Source: Candidatus Binatia bacterium
GTDB taxonomy: Bacteria; Desulfobacterota; Binatia; Bin18
DNA length: 64,000 bases
Assembly: GCA_951812575.1 (NCBI GenBank)
Contig: OX638322.1
Span: forward strand, 5,088,501-5,152,500
Direction: 5' to 3'
This document shows, one piece after another, positions 8,373-17,233 of the stretch (positions within the stretch are counted from its first letter, which is position 1; each line of letters opens with the position of its first letter). Made by a program: the position numbers and the translations under genes. The notes below the pieces were generated by a model. It was not told the origin of the DNA. It worked only from the letters and a program-made list of their open reading frames with translations, and searched no databases.

Positions 8373-10784
8373 ATGAAGCCGGAGCCGGAGTGGTCTGAGG
8401 CCGAGCGCTTCGTGTGGGAGAAAACCTGCGCGGGTGAAGTAGCCGACTTGAATAGCCGGGAGAACAAGGGTCTCGATCCGAAGTCGCCAGACGGCTGGGA
8501 CGGCCGGCGCATCTCGTCGAAGTTTCTTGAAACGATCCTGTTCGAGAAATCGTTTCGAGAAGCGGTGACGCGGAAAGGCGTGAGAATCATTGGTGCCTGT
8601 TTTCCTGAGAAGATCGATCTGGAAGATGGGTACTTGCCTTGGTCGTTAGGACTACAGTATTCGCGTTTTGAGAACGGACTGAACATGAGCGGACTGCGAA
8701 CGGATGGACAGGTCTCGCTTGAAGGTTCAGTCGTAAAGGGACAGCTAAACCTGGCCTCCGCCTCGATCGGAGGTAATCTCGTGATGGAAGCGGGTGCTAC
8801 CTTCGAAGAGGTTGATCTCCGGGGCGCGCAGATCGAAGGCCATCTTGTCATGAAGAGTGCCACGGTCACGGGCGATCTGGACCTGGACTCCGCCTCAATC
8901 AGAGGTGCTCTCTTGATGGCAGAGGGTGCTACCTTCAAAAAGGTTATTCTCCGGGGCACGCAGATCAAAAGCCAGCTTGCCATGATCGGCGCTAGGGTCA
9001 CGGACACACTGAACATGGACTCCGTCTCGATCGGAGATGCTCTCTTGATGGCCGGTGCCATCTTCAAAAAAGAGGTTATTCTCCGAGGCGCGCAGATCAA
9101 AGGCCAACTTGTTATGAAGTGCACTAGGGTGAAGGGCACGTTGAACATGGACTCCGTCTCGATCGGAGATGCTCTCTTGATGCGTTACGCCACTTTCAAG
9201 GAGGTTATGCTCCGGGGCGCACAGATCACAGGCCAGCTTGCTATGAGCGGCGCTAGGGTGGAAGGTAAGCTAGACATGGCCTCCGTCTCGATCGGCAGAG
9301 ATCTCTTGATGGGAAGTGTTAAGAGAGACGGGGGCACTTTCAAGGCTACCTTTGGAAATATCCTCCTCCGAGGCGCCCGGATCAAAGGCCAGCTTAACAT
9401 GAGCGGCACCACGGTGAAGGGCACGCTCATCATGGGCTCGATCTTGATCGAAGGTCCTCTCTTGATGGCAGAGGGTGCCACGTTCAAAAAAGAGGTCATT
9501 CTCCGAGGAGCGCGGATCAAAGGCCAGCTGGCCATGAAGGGCGCCACAGTGAAGGGTGAGCTAGACCTGGGCTCGGCCTCAATCGAAGGTGCTCTCTTGA
9601 TGGCAGACGGAGCCACGTTCAAAAAGGTGAATCTCCGGGGCGCACAGATCGAAAGCCAGCTTTCCATGATCGGCGCCACAGTGAAGGGCACATTGGACAT
9701 GGACTCCGTCTCGGTCGGCGGTGCTCTCTTAATGCGTGCGAGCGCCTTCGAAGAGGCCATTCGGGAGGCGCAGATCAAGAGTCAACTCATGAGATACGCT
9801 ACATTGAGACGCCCGACCGTCTTTGAAGAGGTTATTCTCCGGGGCGCGCAGATCAAAGGCCAACTTGCCATGAGAGGCGCCACGGTCAGAGGTAAGTTAG
9901 ATATGACCTCTGCCTTGATCGGCAACTCTCTCTTGATGGACGGTGCTACTTTTACCGACGTCAACCTGGGTTTCGCAACGGTCGGATCGATACTCAACCT
10001 CACAGGCGGAACGTTCAAGACACTTGATCTGACAGGAGTGACCGTAGAGGGAGAGTTGCGGTTGATCCCAGGCAACAAGCCAGTCAAATGGCTGTCTGAC
10101 GTCGGCGCCCAGTCCAACGAGATTCAGCTCAATCTCCAGAATACTCAGATCGGTGCGCTGGTTGACAGTCCTACATCCTGGCCGGATAAGATCGAACTCA
10201 GAGGCTTCACCTATCGTCAACTTGGCGGAACGTGGCAAGAGGATGAGCCGTCTGAACGACCAGCGCCCGACTTCATCAAGTGGCTTGGTCGTAGCAAGAC
10301 GTTCTCATTTCAGCCCTACCAGCAGCTTGCTACTGTCCTCCGCAGTGCCGGTAAATCCAGCACCGCAGATGCGGTGCTGTTTGCCTCCAAGGAGCGTGAG
10401 CGTGAGAAAGCAAAAGGCTGGGAGAAGGTGTGGTTGAGTGTCCTTCAGTACGTTATCGGTTACGGTATCGGCCTCAAGACCTTTCGGGTGCTTTATTGGG
10501 TGATTTTCTTCGTTCTCTTTGGCTGGGGTGTTCTCTATCTTACTGGCGAGGACCGAAAACACGAGTGGACGGTTGGCCGAATTGGACTTGGGTTCAGCCT
10601 TGATTACCTACTCCCGGTGGTACAGCTACGAGAAGACCATTATAAAGTGAACCTGACTTCCTGCTTTGCTTCCGTGTACTTCTCCTACATCCACCAGATC
10701 GTCGGTTACATCCTGGTGTTCTTCGTGATCGCCGCTCTCACCGGGATCACCAATCCTTCAAATGGGCGCGGACCACCAGGATAG
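8373..10784 (+). CDS. Large beta-solenoid repeat protein with C-terminal membrane segments
   Basis: 803 residues. An N-terminal 100-residue unit (EAERFVWEKTCAGEVADLN...) is followed by about eleven degenerate copies of a ~42-residue unit of the type ATFKKVILRGAQIKGQL / GATVKGTLDMDSVSIGGALL (about residues 110-560). Hydrophobic residues alternate every second position and turns recur every ~20 residues, as in a right-handed beta-helix related to pentapeptide repeats. The C-terminus (YQQLATVLRSAGKSSTA..., then E-R-rich helix) leads into hydrophobic segments around residues 692-724 and 770-793. Similar proteins are annotated 'membrane-associated oxidoreductase', but I see no cofactor site. Start at 8373 has GAGAGG 7 nt upstream. 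Function unknown. Confidence 0.85.
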   Translation: MKPEPEWSEAERFVWEKTCAGEVADLNSRENKGLDPKSPDGWDGRRISSKFLETILFEKSFREAVTRKGVRIIGACFPEKIDLEDGYLPWSLGLQYSRFENGLNMSGLRTDGQVSLEGSVVKGQLNLASASIGGNLVMEAGATFEEVDLRGAQIEGHLVMKSATVTGDLDLDSASIRGALLMAEGATFKKVILRGTQIKSQLAMIGARVTDTLNMDSVSIGDALLMAGAIFKKEVILRGAQIKGQLVMKCTRVKGTLNMDSVSIGDALLMRYATFKEVMLRGAQITGQLAMSGARVEGKLDMASVSIGRDLLMGSVKRDGGTFKATFGNILLRGARIKGQLNMSGTTVKGTLIMGSILIEGPLLMAEGATFKKEVILRGARIKGQLAMKGATVKGELDLGSASIEGALLMADGATFKKVNLRGAQIESQLSMIGATVKGTLDMDSVSVGGALLMRASAFEEAIREAQIKSQLMRYATLRRPTVFEEVILRGAQIKGQLAMRGATVRGKLDMTSALIGNSLLMDGATFTDVNLGFATVGSILNLTGGTFKTLDLTGVTVEGELRLIPGNKPVKWLSDVGAQSNEIQLNLQNTQIGALVDSPTSWPDKIELRGFTYRQLGGTWQEDEPSERPAPDFIKWLGRSKTFSFQPYQQLATVLRSAGKSSTADAVLFASKEREREKAKGWEKVWLSVLQYVIGYGIGLKTFRVLYWVIFFVLFGWGVLYLTGEDRKHEWTVGRIGLGFSLDYLLPVVQLREDHYKVNLTSCFASVYFSYIHQIVGYILVFFVIAALTGITNPSNGRGPPG

Positions 10785-11101
10785 GCTGGAGAGCTGTGTA
10801 GTCCAAATTTGAGGCATCAAAGAGGGCGAGAAAAATCCTCAAAAAAGAGCCAAAAAATACCCTTAAAAATGACTTAAAAAATCACCGGAAATTCGTTCTT
10901 CATTTCAAGTGTCAATCTTTTTCATCTTAAATGTCGGTTTACTCGTCAAAAGCCTGCCAGTCGGATAACTGCGAGATGGACTCTGTCAGAAAGTCGCGGG
11001 CAAACAGACTGCCCTGTACCGCGCTCTCAATGTTCACGTGCCTAGGTTCCTTGTATCGTTACGGCTTGTACTTTCTCATGGTGAATTGTATCTAAGACAA
11101 T
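10785..11101. other. Intergenic stretch between solenoid gene and RHH/MazF pair
   Basis: Contains A/T-rich low-complexity DNA just after the solenoid gene (10820-10890), the restriction-modification remnant at 10939-11037 on the minus strand, and the presumed promoter region of the downstream toxin-antitoxin pair. No other gene-like frame was recognised. Confidence 0.6.
10939..11037 (-). pseudogene. N-terminal remnant of an Eco57I-type restriction-modification methylase gene
   Basis: A GTG start (11035-11037) with AAGGA about 10 nt upstream opens a 32-residue frame, MNIESAVQGSLFARDFLTES followed by ISQLSDWQALFDE-like ending. The pattern 'GSLFA-DFL-ESI--L-DWQA' is the usual first 30 residues of large (about 1000 aa) Eco57I-like restriction/methyltransferase proteins as I recall them. 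The frame then stops at TAA and no methylase motif follows. This implies truncation, leaving only the translation start. The match rests on a short segment and is tentative. Confidence 0.4.
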
Positions 11102-11338
11102 ATGAAAACTATTGCTATTACTATTGACGAAACCACGTTACGACTCCTCGATGAACTCGCCGTTTCTTCTCCCCAGCGTAAGAGTCGCTCGGCACTTGTA
11201 CGAACGGCTATTCGTGGCTTTGCCGAGCAACAACGCCGCCGCAAGACCGAGGCGGACGAAGACCGCATACTCCGCGCCAATCGGAAACGGCTGGCCAGAG
11301 AAGCCAAGGCGCTGGTCGCCGAGCAAGCCCTGCCATGA
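11102..11338 (+). CDS. Ribbon-helix-helix antitoxin (MazE-like partner of MazF)
   Basis: 78-residue CopG/Arc-type protein: beta strand KTIAITIDETTLRLLDEL, then SRSALVRTAIRGFAEQQRRR as helix-turn-helix, and a basic/acidic C-terminal tail likely to wrap the toxin. Its TGA overlaps the ATG of the MazF-like gene (ATGA), the common coupling in mazEF-type modules. Expected to bind its own promoter in the 11040-11100 region. Partner identity rests on gene order. Confidence 0.85.
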   Translation: MKTIAITIDETTLRLLDELAVSSPQRKSRSALVRTAIRGFAEQQRRRKTEADEDRILRANRKRLAREAKALVAEQALP

Positions 11339-11670
11339 AGCGTGGCGAGGTATACCGAACACGTGAGCGAGTGCCAGAGCGAGGCGGAAAACCCGGCTTT
11401 TACGTTGTGGTTTCTCGGCCATTTATCGCCGGCCATGAGGACGTGTCCACGGTTATCTGTGCTCCCGTATACAGCGAAGTTCTGGGGCTCACGACCGAAG
11501 TCGTCATTGGTCCCGAAGACGGAGTAGCCCATACCAGTGCGATCCGCTGTGATTTTCTCACGTTGATGTTTAAGGCGAAGCTCACGCATTTCGTGGGAAC
11601 GCTATCTACACCAAAAATTGCTGAGCTTGACCGGGCCTTACAAATCGCGCTCGGTCTCCCCTCTGAGTAG
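11335..11670 (+). CDS. MazF/PemK-family endoribonuclease toxin
   Basis: 111-residue toxin predicted to cleave mRNA. The family layout is visible: MKRGEVYRTRE (usual 'kRGeVy' start), the strand KPGFYVVVSRPFIA, STVICAPVYSE, then AHTSAIRCDFLTLM and the closing helix IAELDRALQIALGL. Overlaps its RHH antitoxin by 4 nt. The common 'RP.lVvs' element is present as PGFYVVVSRP. Lies at the right edge of the accessory island, 28 nt before the convergent end of recG. Confidence 0.88.
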   Translation: MKRGEVYRTRERVPERGGKPGFYVVVSRPFIAGHEDVSTVICAPVYSEVLGLTTEVVIGPEDGVAHTSAIRCDFLTLMFKAKLTHFVGTLSTPKIAELDRALQIALGLPSE

Positions 11671-11698
11671 ATCAATCTTCGACTTTCCGACTTCAGGC

Positions 11699-13963
11699 TC
11701 ACCCCACCCTGGCCAGCTCCAGGCGGCCGGCCCAGCGGTCTTCGAGGACGGCGCGTAGGCGGCGGGACTCGGGTGTCGTCAAGTTGGGGTCGCGTTCGAG
11801 CCAGGCCAGGGCTTCGTCCCGCGCGGTTTCCAGCAGCTTGCTGTCTCGTACGATATTGGCCACCCGGAAGTCGGGCATGCCGGACTGACGGGTGCCCAGA
11901 AACTCGCCCGGCCCGCGAAACGTCAGGTCGGCTTCGGCAATCTTGAAGCCGTCGTCGGTTTCCGTCATGACCTGGAGACGCCGCTGGGACTCGTCGCCCG
12001 GCGCGTACTGGGCCAGCAACAGACACAGGGAGGCGGCCTGCCCGCGTCCGACTCGACCGCGCAACTGGTGCAACTGGGCCAGGCCGAAGCGCTCGGCATG
12101 CTCAATCACCATGACGGTCGCGTTCGGCACGTCAATGCCGACCTCAATGACGGTGGTCGAAACCAGCAGATGATGCTCGCCCGCCTTAAAACGCTGCATG
12201 ACCGCGTCTTTTTCGTCGCCCTTCATGCGGCCGTGGACAAGCCCAACCGAATAGTTGGCAAAGAAGGTCTGGGCCAGCTCTTTGGCCATGGAGGTCGCGG
12301 CCTTCAGGTCGGACTTCTCGGATTCCTCAACCAACGGGTAGACCACATAGGCTTGATGGCCCTGTTCAATCTGGTCTTTAACCAGATGATAGACTTTTTT
12401 TCGCTCGCCTTCATGGAACACATGCGTCGTGATCGGCTTGCGGCCGGGCGGACGTTCATCAATAGCTGAGACATCCAGGTCGCCGTATAGGGTCAGGGCC
12501 AGGGTGCGGGGGATCGGGGTTGCGGTCAGCAGCAGAATATCCGGATTCGCACCGCGTTTTCGCAGGGCGGCGCGCTGCATCACCCCAAAGCGATGCTGCT
12601 CATCCACAATGGCCAGACCCAGATGCCGAAAGCGTACGCCCTCCTGGATCAGGGCGTGGGTGCCGACCGCGATCTCGACCTCACCCCGTTCCAGGAGACC
12701 ATAGATATCCTGTTTCCGTTTTGGGCGGATTTCTCCGGTCAGCAATGTCATGGACAGACCGAGCTGCTCGGCCAGCGGCGTCAGCGTCCGGTAGTGCTGC
12801 TCGGCCAGGAGCTCTGTCGGAGCCATGAAAGCCACCTGGTAGCCGCTGTCGAGGGCGGCCAGGGCCGCAAAAAAGGCCACGATCGTCTTGCCCGAGCCAA
12901 CGTCTCCCTGGACCAAGCGGTTCATGGGGTGGGGAGCCGCCATATCCCGGAAAATTACCTCAACCACCCGCTCCTGGGCCGCGGTCAGCCGAAACGGCAG
13001 GATACCGTATACCTGCTGGACGAGCGGTCCCGGCACAATGGACAACCCCTCTTCCCGGACGGTATTGCGCCGGCGCAGGGCCATTCCCAGTTGTAAATAA
13101 AAGAGTTCGTCGAACACCACGGCTCGATGCGCCTGAGAGGAGGCCTCGTTGAGTTCAACAACCTCGGCGTCGAGCGGGGGGAAGTGTAACTGCCGCAGAG
13201 CGTGATCGAGCGGCATCAGGTGCAGGCGCTCACAAATTTCCTGCGGCACGCCGTTGGAGACCTGATCGACGTAGCGATCAACCGCGCCATGCACGACTCG
13301 CCGCATGGCGGCCACCGTCATTTCGGTGGTCTTATTGTAAATGGGCAGGACGCGGGCGGTCTCGTCGTCTTCTTCCAGCGGCTCCATGTCCGGGTGGATC
13401 ATCCACTTGCCACCCTTCATGCCCTTCTCGATCTTACCGTACAGCAGGACCCGCTGACCAAGCTGATAGCGCTGCTGAAAATAGCGATGCTGGTGATACC
13501 ACAGCAGAAAGAGAAAGCCGGTTTCGTCTCGAACAACGGCTTCAAGCACCCAGCGCCGGCGGCGGGCCAGAAAGCGCCGCTCCATCCGGGCGATTTGGCC
13601 GCTGACCGCCGTCTCATCTCCCACCTGAAGATGACAAATTTGCTTGATTTCGCGCCGGTCCTGGTAGCGGAAGGGAATGTGGTAGAGCAGGTCTTCGACC
13701 GTCTCTATGCCCAGCCGCGCCAACTGTTCGGCCCGACGCGGCCCCACGCCTTTGACGTACTGCACCGAGTTTTTAAGCGGTGGCTGACGTGACCGAAAGG
13801 AGCGCGCTGGAGCAGCATTTCCCCTCTCTCCCTCCTTGATAAGGGGGGCTGGGGGGGATGCCCGATCAAAGAGACGGGGAGCTTCATCCGCCTTTCGCCT
13901 CTCCACCTCCCCGCCTTTCGACTTTCCGCCAGCCATACCCCTCTTACCCGTGCTCTTCACCAT
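11699..13963 (-). CDS. recG: ATP-dependent DNA helicase RecG
   Basis: Branch-migration helicase that remodels stalled forks and Holliday junctions. The wedge domain begins at VQYVKGVGPRRAEQLARLGI. Helicase motifs follow: GDVGSGKTIVAFFAAL (Walker A), DEQHRFGV (motif II), LLTATPIPRTLALTLYGDLD, VHGRMKGDEKDAVMQRF, STTVIEVGIDVPNA and QLRGRVGRG. The RecG-specific C-terminal TRG-type block FRGPGEFLGTRQSGMPDFRV is present. About 754 residues, some 60 longer than typical because of an N-terminal extension containing a dispersed repeat (about residues 34-49). Start uncertain: ATG 13963 overlaps carB by 20 nt, ATG 13936 is an alternative. Last gene of the pyr-car operon. Confidence 0.93.
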   Translation of the reverse strand: MVKSTGKRGMAGGKSKGGEVERRKADEAPRLFDRASPPAPLIKEGERGNAAPARSFRSRQPPLKNSVQYVKGVGPRRAEQLARLGIETVEDLLYHIPFRYQDRREIKQICHLQVGDETAVSGQIARMERRFLARRRRWVLEAVVRDETGFLFLLWYHQHRYFQQRYQLGQRVLLYGKIEKGMKGGKWMIHPDMEPLEEDDETARVLPIYNKTTEMTVAAMRRVVHGAVDRYVDQVSNGVPQEICERLHLMPLDHALRQLHFPPLDAEVVELNEASSQAHRAVVFDELFYLQLGMALRRRNTVREEGLSIVPGPLVQQVYGILPFRLTAAQERVVEVIFRDMAAPHPMNRLVQGDVGSGKTIVAFFAALAALDSGYQVAFMAPTELLAEQHYRTLTPLAEQLGLSMTLLTGEIRPKRKQDIYGLLERGEVEIAVGTHALIQEGVRFRHLGLAIVDEQHRFGVMQRAALRKRGANPDILLLTATPIPRTLALTLYGDLDVSAIDERPPGRKPITTHVFHEGERKKVYHLVKDQIEQGHQAYVVYPLVEESEKSDLKAATSMAKELAQTFFANYSVGLVHGRMKGDEKDAVMQRFKAGEHHLLVSTTVIEVGIDVPNATVMVIEHAERFGLAQLHQLRGRVGRGQAASLCLLLAQYAPGDESQRRLQVMTETDDGFKIAEADLTFRGPGEFLGTRQSGMPDFRVANIVRDSKLLETARDEALAWLERDPNLTTPESRRLRAVLEDRWAGRLELARVG
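13818..13860. repeat. Dispersed palindromic repeat inside the recG N-terminal extension
   Basis: CCCTCTCTCCCTCCTTGATA followed by AGGGGGGCTGGGGGGGAT forms a C-rich/G-rich imperfect hairpin of the same general family as the intergenic C/G-rich elements at 22681-22786 and 53533-53585. It is read in frame as SPPAPLIKEGERG in RecG. Confidence 0.6.
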
Positions 13964-16900
13964 GATAAGCCTGAAGCGGGCACACGCCGAGCAGGCCCTG
14001 CTTGAGGCGGGCAATACCTTCGACCGCGGCTCCCGCTCCCGCCACCGTCGTAAAATACGGCACCTGACACTCCAGGGAACTCCGCCGAATCGAAAAGGAA
14101 TCCTGGATGGACTGCGCCCCCTCGGTCGTATTAATGACCAGATCGATCGAGCCCGCCTGGAGGGCATCCACAATATGCGGAGAACCTTCCAGGACTTTAT
14201 TCACCATCTCAACCGGCAGTCCGTGCTGCTGGAGAAATGCACAGGTGCCGCGCGTCGCCACCATAGAGAAGCCATTCTCCGCCAACTGTCTGGCAATAGG
14301 CAGGGTGGCAGGCTTATCGCGGTCACGAACACTCAAGAAGACCTTGCCCGTTTCCGGCAAGATATTCCCCGCCGCAAATTGCGCTTTGACAAAAGCCATA
14401 GCAAAGGACTGGTCCACTCCCATGACCTCGCCGGTTGACTTCATCTCCGGTCCCAGGATGGTGTCCACACCGGGGAATTTAATAAACGGAAACACCGCTT
14501 CTTTGACATTGACGTGGTCGGGAATGACTTCCTGGGTAAAACCCAGTTCGTCCAAGGTTTTGCCCGCCATGACGCGCGCGGCTATTTTTGCCAGCGGGAT
14601 GCCGATGGACTTGCTCACAAACGGCACGGTGCGTGAGGCACGCGGATTCACCTCGATCAGAAAAACCTGCTGCTCCTTGACGGCGAACTGGATATTCATC
14701 AGGCCAACCACGCCCAGTTCTTGGGCCAACAGAGTAGTCTGCCGTCGGATTTCAGCCTGCACGGCGGCGGACAGGGTGCGCGGCGGGAGCGAACACGCAC
14801 TGTCACCGGAATGGATGCCAGCAAGTTCGATATGTTCCATAATGCCGCCGATCACCACTCGCTGGCCGTCGCTCAGAGCGTCCACATCAACCTCGGTGGC
14901 GTCGTCCAGGAATTTATCGATCAGGACCGGTCGCTCCGCGGACACGGACACGGCCTCACGCATATAGCGTCGCAGGCTCGCCTCGTCATACACCAGTTCC
15001 ATAGCCCGCCCGCCCAGGACATAGGAGGGACGGACCAGCACCGGATAGGCAATGTCCTGGGCAATAACTACGGCTTCCTCAACCGACCGGGCGGTGCCAT
15101 TGGCCGGCTGCCTGAGGCCGAGCCGTTCGAGCATCCGCTTGAACCGTTCGCGGTCCTCGGCCCGGTCGATGGCATCCGGCGGCGTACCCAGAATCGGCAC
15201 CCCGGCCCGTTCGAGCGGCACGGCTAGCTTGAGCGGCGTCTGCCCACCGAACTGGACAATGACCCCATGCGGCTGTTCGCGCTGCACAATGCTCAGCACA
15301 TCTTCCAGCGTCAGCGGCTCAAAATACAACTTGTCTGATGTGTCATAATCCGTACTGACGGTCTCGGGGTTACAGTTCACCATAATGGCTTCAAAGCCGT
15401 CTTCTTTGAGCGCAAAGGCCGCGTGCACGCAGCAATAGTCGAACTCGATGCCCTGGCCGATCCGATTCGGCCCGCCACCCAGAATGACCACCTTCTTGCG
15501 GTCGGTCGGCTGGGACTCGTCTTCGCCTTCGTAGGTTGAGTATAAATAGGGCGTATGAGCCACGAATTCGGCGGCGCAGGTGTCCACTGTTTTATAGACC
15601 GGAATCACACCTAGACGTTCGCGTTCGGCCCGGACGTCATCCTCGCTGACACCAAGCAGACGGCCAAGATGGACATCGGAAAAGCCCATCTGTTTCGCCC
15701 GGCGTAACAGGCCGGGCGGTAATGCCGCCACGACCTCCGTCGGTTTGGCGACGGCCCCGGCAGTCTCTTCTGGCCCTCTCGCCCGCTGGACTTCCTTCTC
15801 ACACTCTAGGATCTGCACGATATTATCGAGAAACCACGGATCGATTTTTGAGAGCTGGTGGAGCTCACCCACACCCATGCCCAGGCGGAGCGCTTCCGCC
15901 ACAGACCACAGCCGCTGGGCGTTGGGGGTTTGCAGGGAGGCGCGCATGGCATCCAGCGGCGTCTCCACGCTACCGTTTATCGGTTCAAACCCGTAGCTGT
16001 CGATTTCGAGCGAACGCAGGGCCTTCTGGAGTGCCTCCTTGAAGGTCCGGCCTATGGACATGGCCTCGCCGACCGATTTCATTTGCGGTCCGAGCAGATC
16101 CCGCGCTTGGGGGAATTTGTCAAAAGTAAAACGCGGCACCTTGACCACCACATAGTCGATCGTGGGTTCAAAAGAGGCTGGCGTTTCGCGCGTAATATCA
16201 TTCGGAATTTCGTCCAGGGTATAGCCCACGGCCAGCTTTGCGGCAATTTTGGCAATCGGAAATCCGGTGGCTTTACTCGCCAGTGCCGAGGAACGGGACA
16301 CGCGCGGGTTCATTTCAATCACGACCAACCGACCGGTCTCCGGGTGGACGGCGAACTGGATATTGGACCCGCCCGTGTCCACCCCGATTTCGCGGATGAT
16401 GCGCAGCGCCGCATCCCGCATGAGTTGGTATTCCTTATCGGTCAGAGTCTGGGCGGGCGCAACCGTAATGGAATCGCCGGTATGAACACCGAGCGGATCG
16501 AAATTTTCGATGGAGCAGATGATGACCACATTGTCCTGGGTGTCGCGCATCACTTCCAATTCAAACTCTTTCCAACCGGCGATCGACTCTTCAATCAGGA
16601 CCTCATGTGTGGGAGAGGCCTGTAAGCCCCACTCGACAATGGTCTGAAACTCTTGCGGTGTTTGGACGATCCCGCCCCCGGCCCCCCCCAGGGTGCGGGA
16701 CGGTCTGATAATCAACGGCAGGCCCAAGGTCTCGCATACGGCGTAGGCTTCCTCAAGAGAGTGGATACAGCCGCTCCGGGGCAGATCCAGCCCGATGCGC
16801 TCCATGGCCGCCTTGAACAAATCGCGATCTTCGGCTTTCTTGATGGCCGGCAGCTTGGCCCCGATGAGTTCCACGCCGTAGCGGTCGAGAACGCCGGCTT

Positions 16901-17210
16901 CGGCCAGGTCAATGGCCAGATTCAAACCGGTCTGGCCGCCAATGGTCGGCAGCAGGGCGTCCGGACGTTCCCGTTCAATAATTTTTTCAAGGACGGGCCG
17001 GGTCAGCGGTTCGATATAGGTCCGGTCCGCAAAATCAGGGTCGGTCATAATCGTGGCCGGATTCGAGTTGACCAGAATGACGCGGTAGCCCTCCTCTTTG
17101 AGCGCCTTGCAGGCTTGGGTGCCCGAGTAATCGAATTCACACGCCTGGCCAATCACAATGGGGCCGGAGCCGATCAGTAAAATGGAATGAAGGTCTGTAC
17201 GCTTGGGCAT
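13944..17210 (-). CDS. carB: Carbamoyl-phosphate synthase large subunit
   Basis: Makes carbamoyl phosphate for pyrimidines and arginine from ammonia delivered by CarA, bicarbonate and two ATP. About 1088 residues with the expected duplicated ATP-grasp halves: first half HSILLIGSGPIVIGQACEFD, second half VVILGGGPNRIGQGIEFDYC. Further blocks are RPSRTLGGAGGGIV, EMNPRVSRSSALASKATG, RPSYVLGGRAMELVYDE and VNPRASRTVPFVSKSIG. An MGS-like regulatory domain occupies the last ~140 residues. The ATG at 17208-17210 (MPKRTDLHS) is preferred to a GTG twelve codons upstream because it matches the family. Follows carA by 23 nt. Confidence 0.97.
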   Translation of the reverse strand: MPKRTDLHSILLIGSGPIVIGQACEFDYSGTQACKALKEEGYRVILVNSNPATIMTDPDFADRTYIEPLTRPVLEKIIERERPDALLPTIGGQTGLNLAIDLAEAGVLDRYGVELIGAKLPAIKKAEDRDLFKAAMERIGLDLPRSGCIHSLEEAYAVCETLGLPLIIRPSRTLGGAGGGIVQTPQEFQTIVEWGLQASPTHEVLIEESIAGWKEFELEVMRDTQDNVVIICSIENFDPLGVHTGDSITVAPAQTLTDKEYQLMRDAALRIIREIGVDTGGSNIQFAVHPETGRLVVIEMNPRVSRSSALASKATGFPIAKIAAKLAVGYTLDEIPNDITRETPASFEPTIDYVVVKVPRFTFDKFPQARDLLGPQMKSVGEAMSIGRTFKEALQKALRSLEIDSYGFEPINGSVETPLDAMRASLQTPNAQRLWSVAEALRLGMGVGELHQLSKIDPWFLDNIVQILECEKEVQRARGPEETAGAVAKPTEVVAALPPGLLRRAKQMGFSDVHLGRLLGVSEDDVRAERERLGVIPVYKTVDTCAAEFVAHTPYLYSTYEGEDESQPTDRKKVVILGGGPNRIGQGIEFDYCCVHAAFALKEDGFEAIMVNCNPETVSTDYDTSDKLYFEPLTLEDVLSIVQREQPHGVIVQFGGQTPLKLAVPLERAGVPILGTPPDAIDRAEDRERFKRMLERLGLRQPANGTARSVEEAVVIAQDIAYPVLVRPSYVLGGRAMELVYDEASLRRYMREAVSVSAERPVLIDKFLDDATEVDVDALSDGQRVVIGGIMEHIELAGIHSGDSACSLPPRTLSAAVQAEIRRQTTLLAQELGVVGLMNIQFAVKEQQVFLIEVNPRASRTVPFVSKSIGIPLAKIAARVMAGKTLDELGFTQEVIPDHVNVKEAVFPFIKFPGVDTILGPEMKSTGEVMGVDQSFAMAFVKAQFAAGNILPETGKVFLSVRDRDKPATLPIARQLAENGFSMVATRGTCAFLQQHGLPVEMVNKVLEGSPHIVDALQAGSIDLVINTTEGAQSIQDSFSIRRSSLECQVPYFTTVAGAGAAVEGIARLKQGLLGVCPLQAYHGEEHG

Positions 17211-17233
17211 GACTTGTATCTGCTGCTCAGGAA

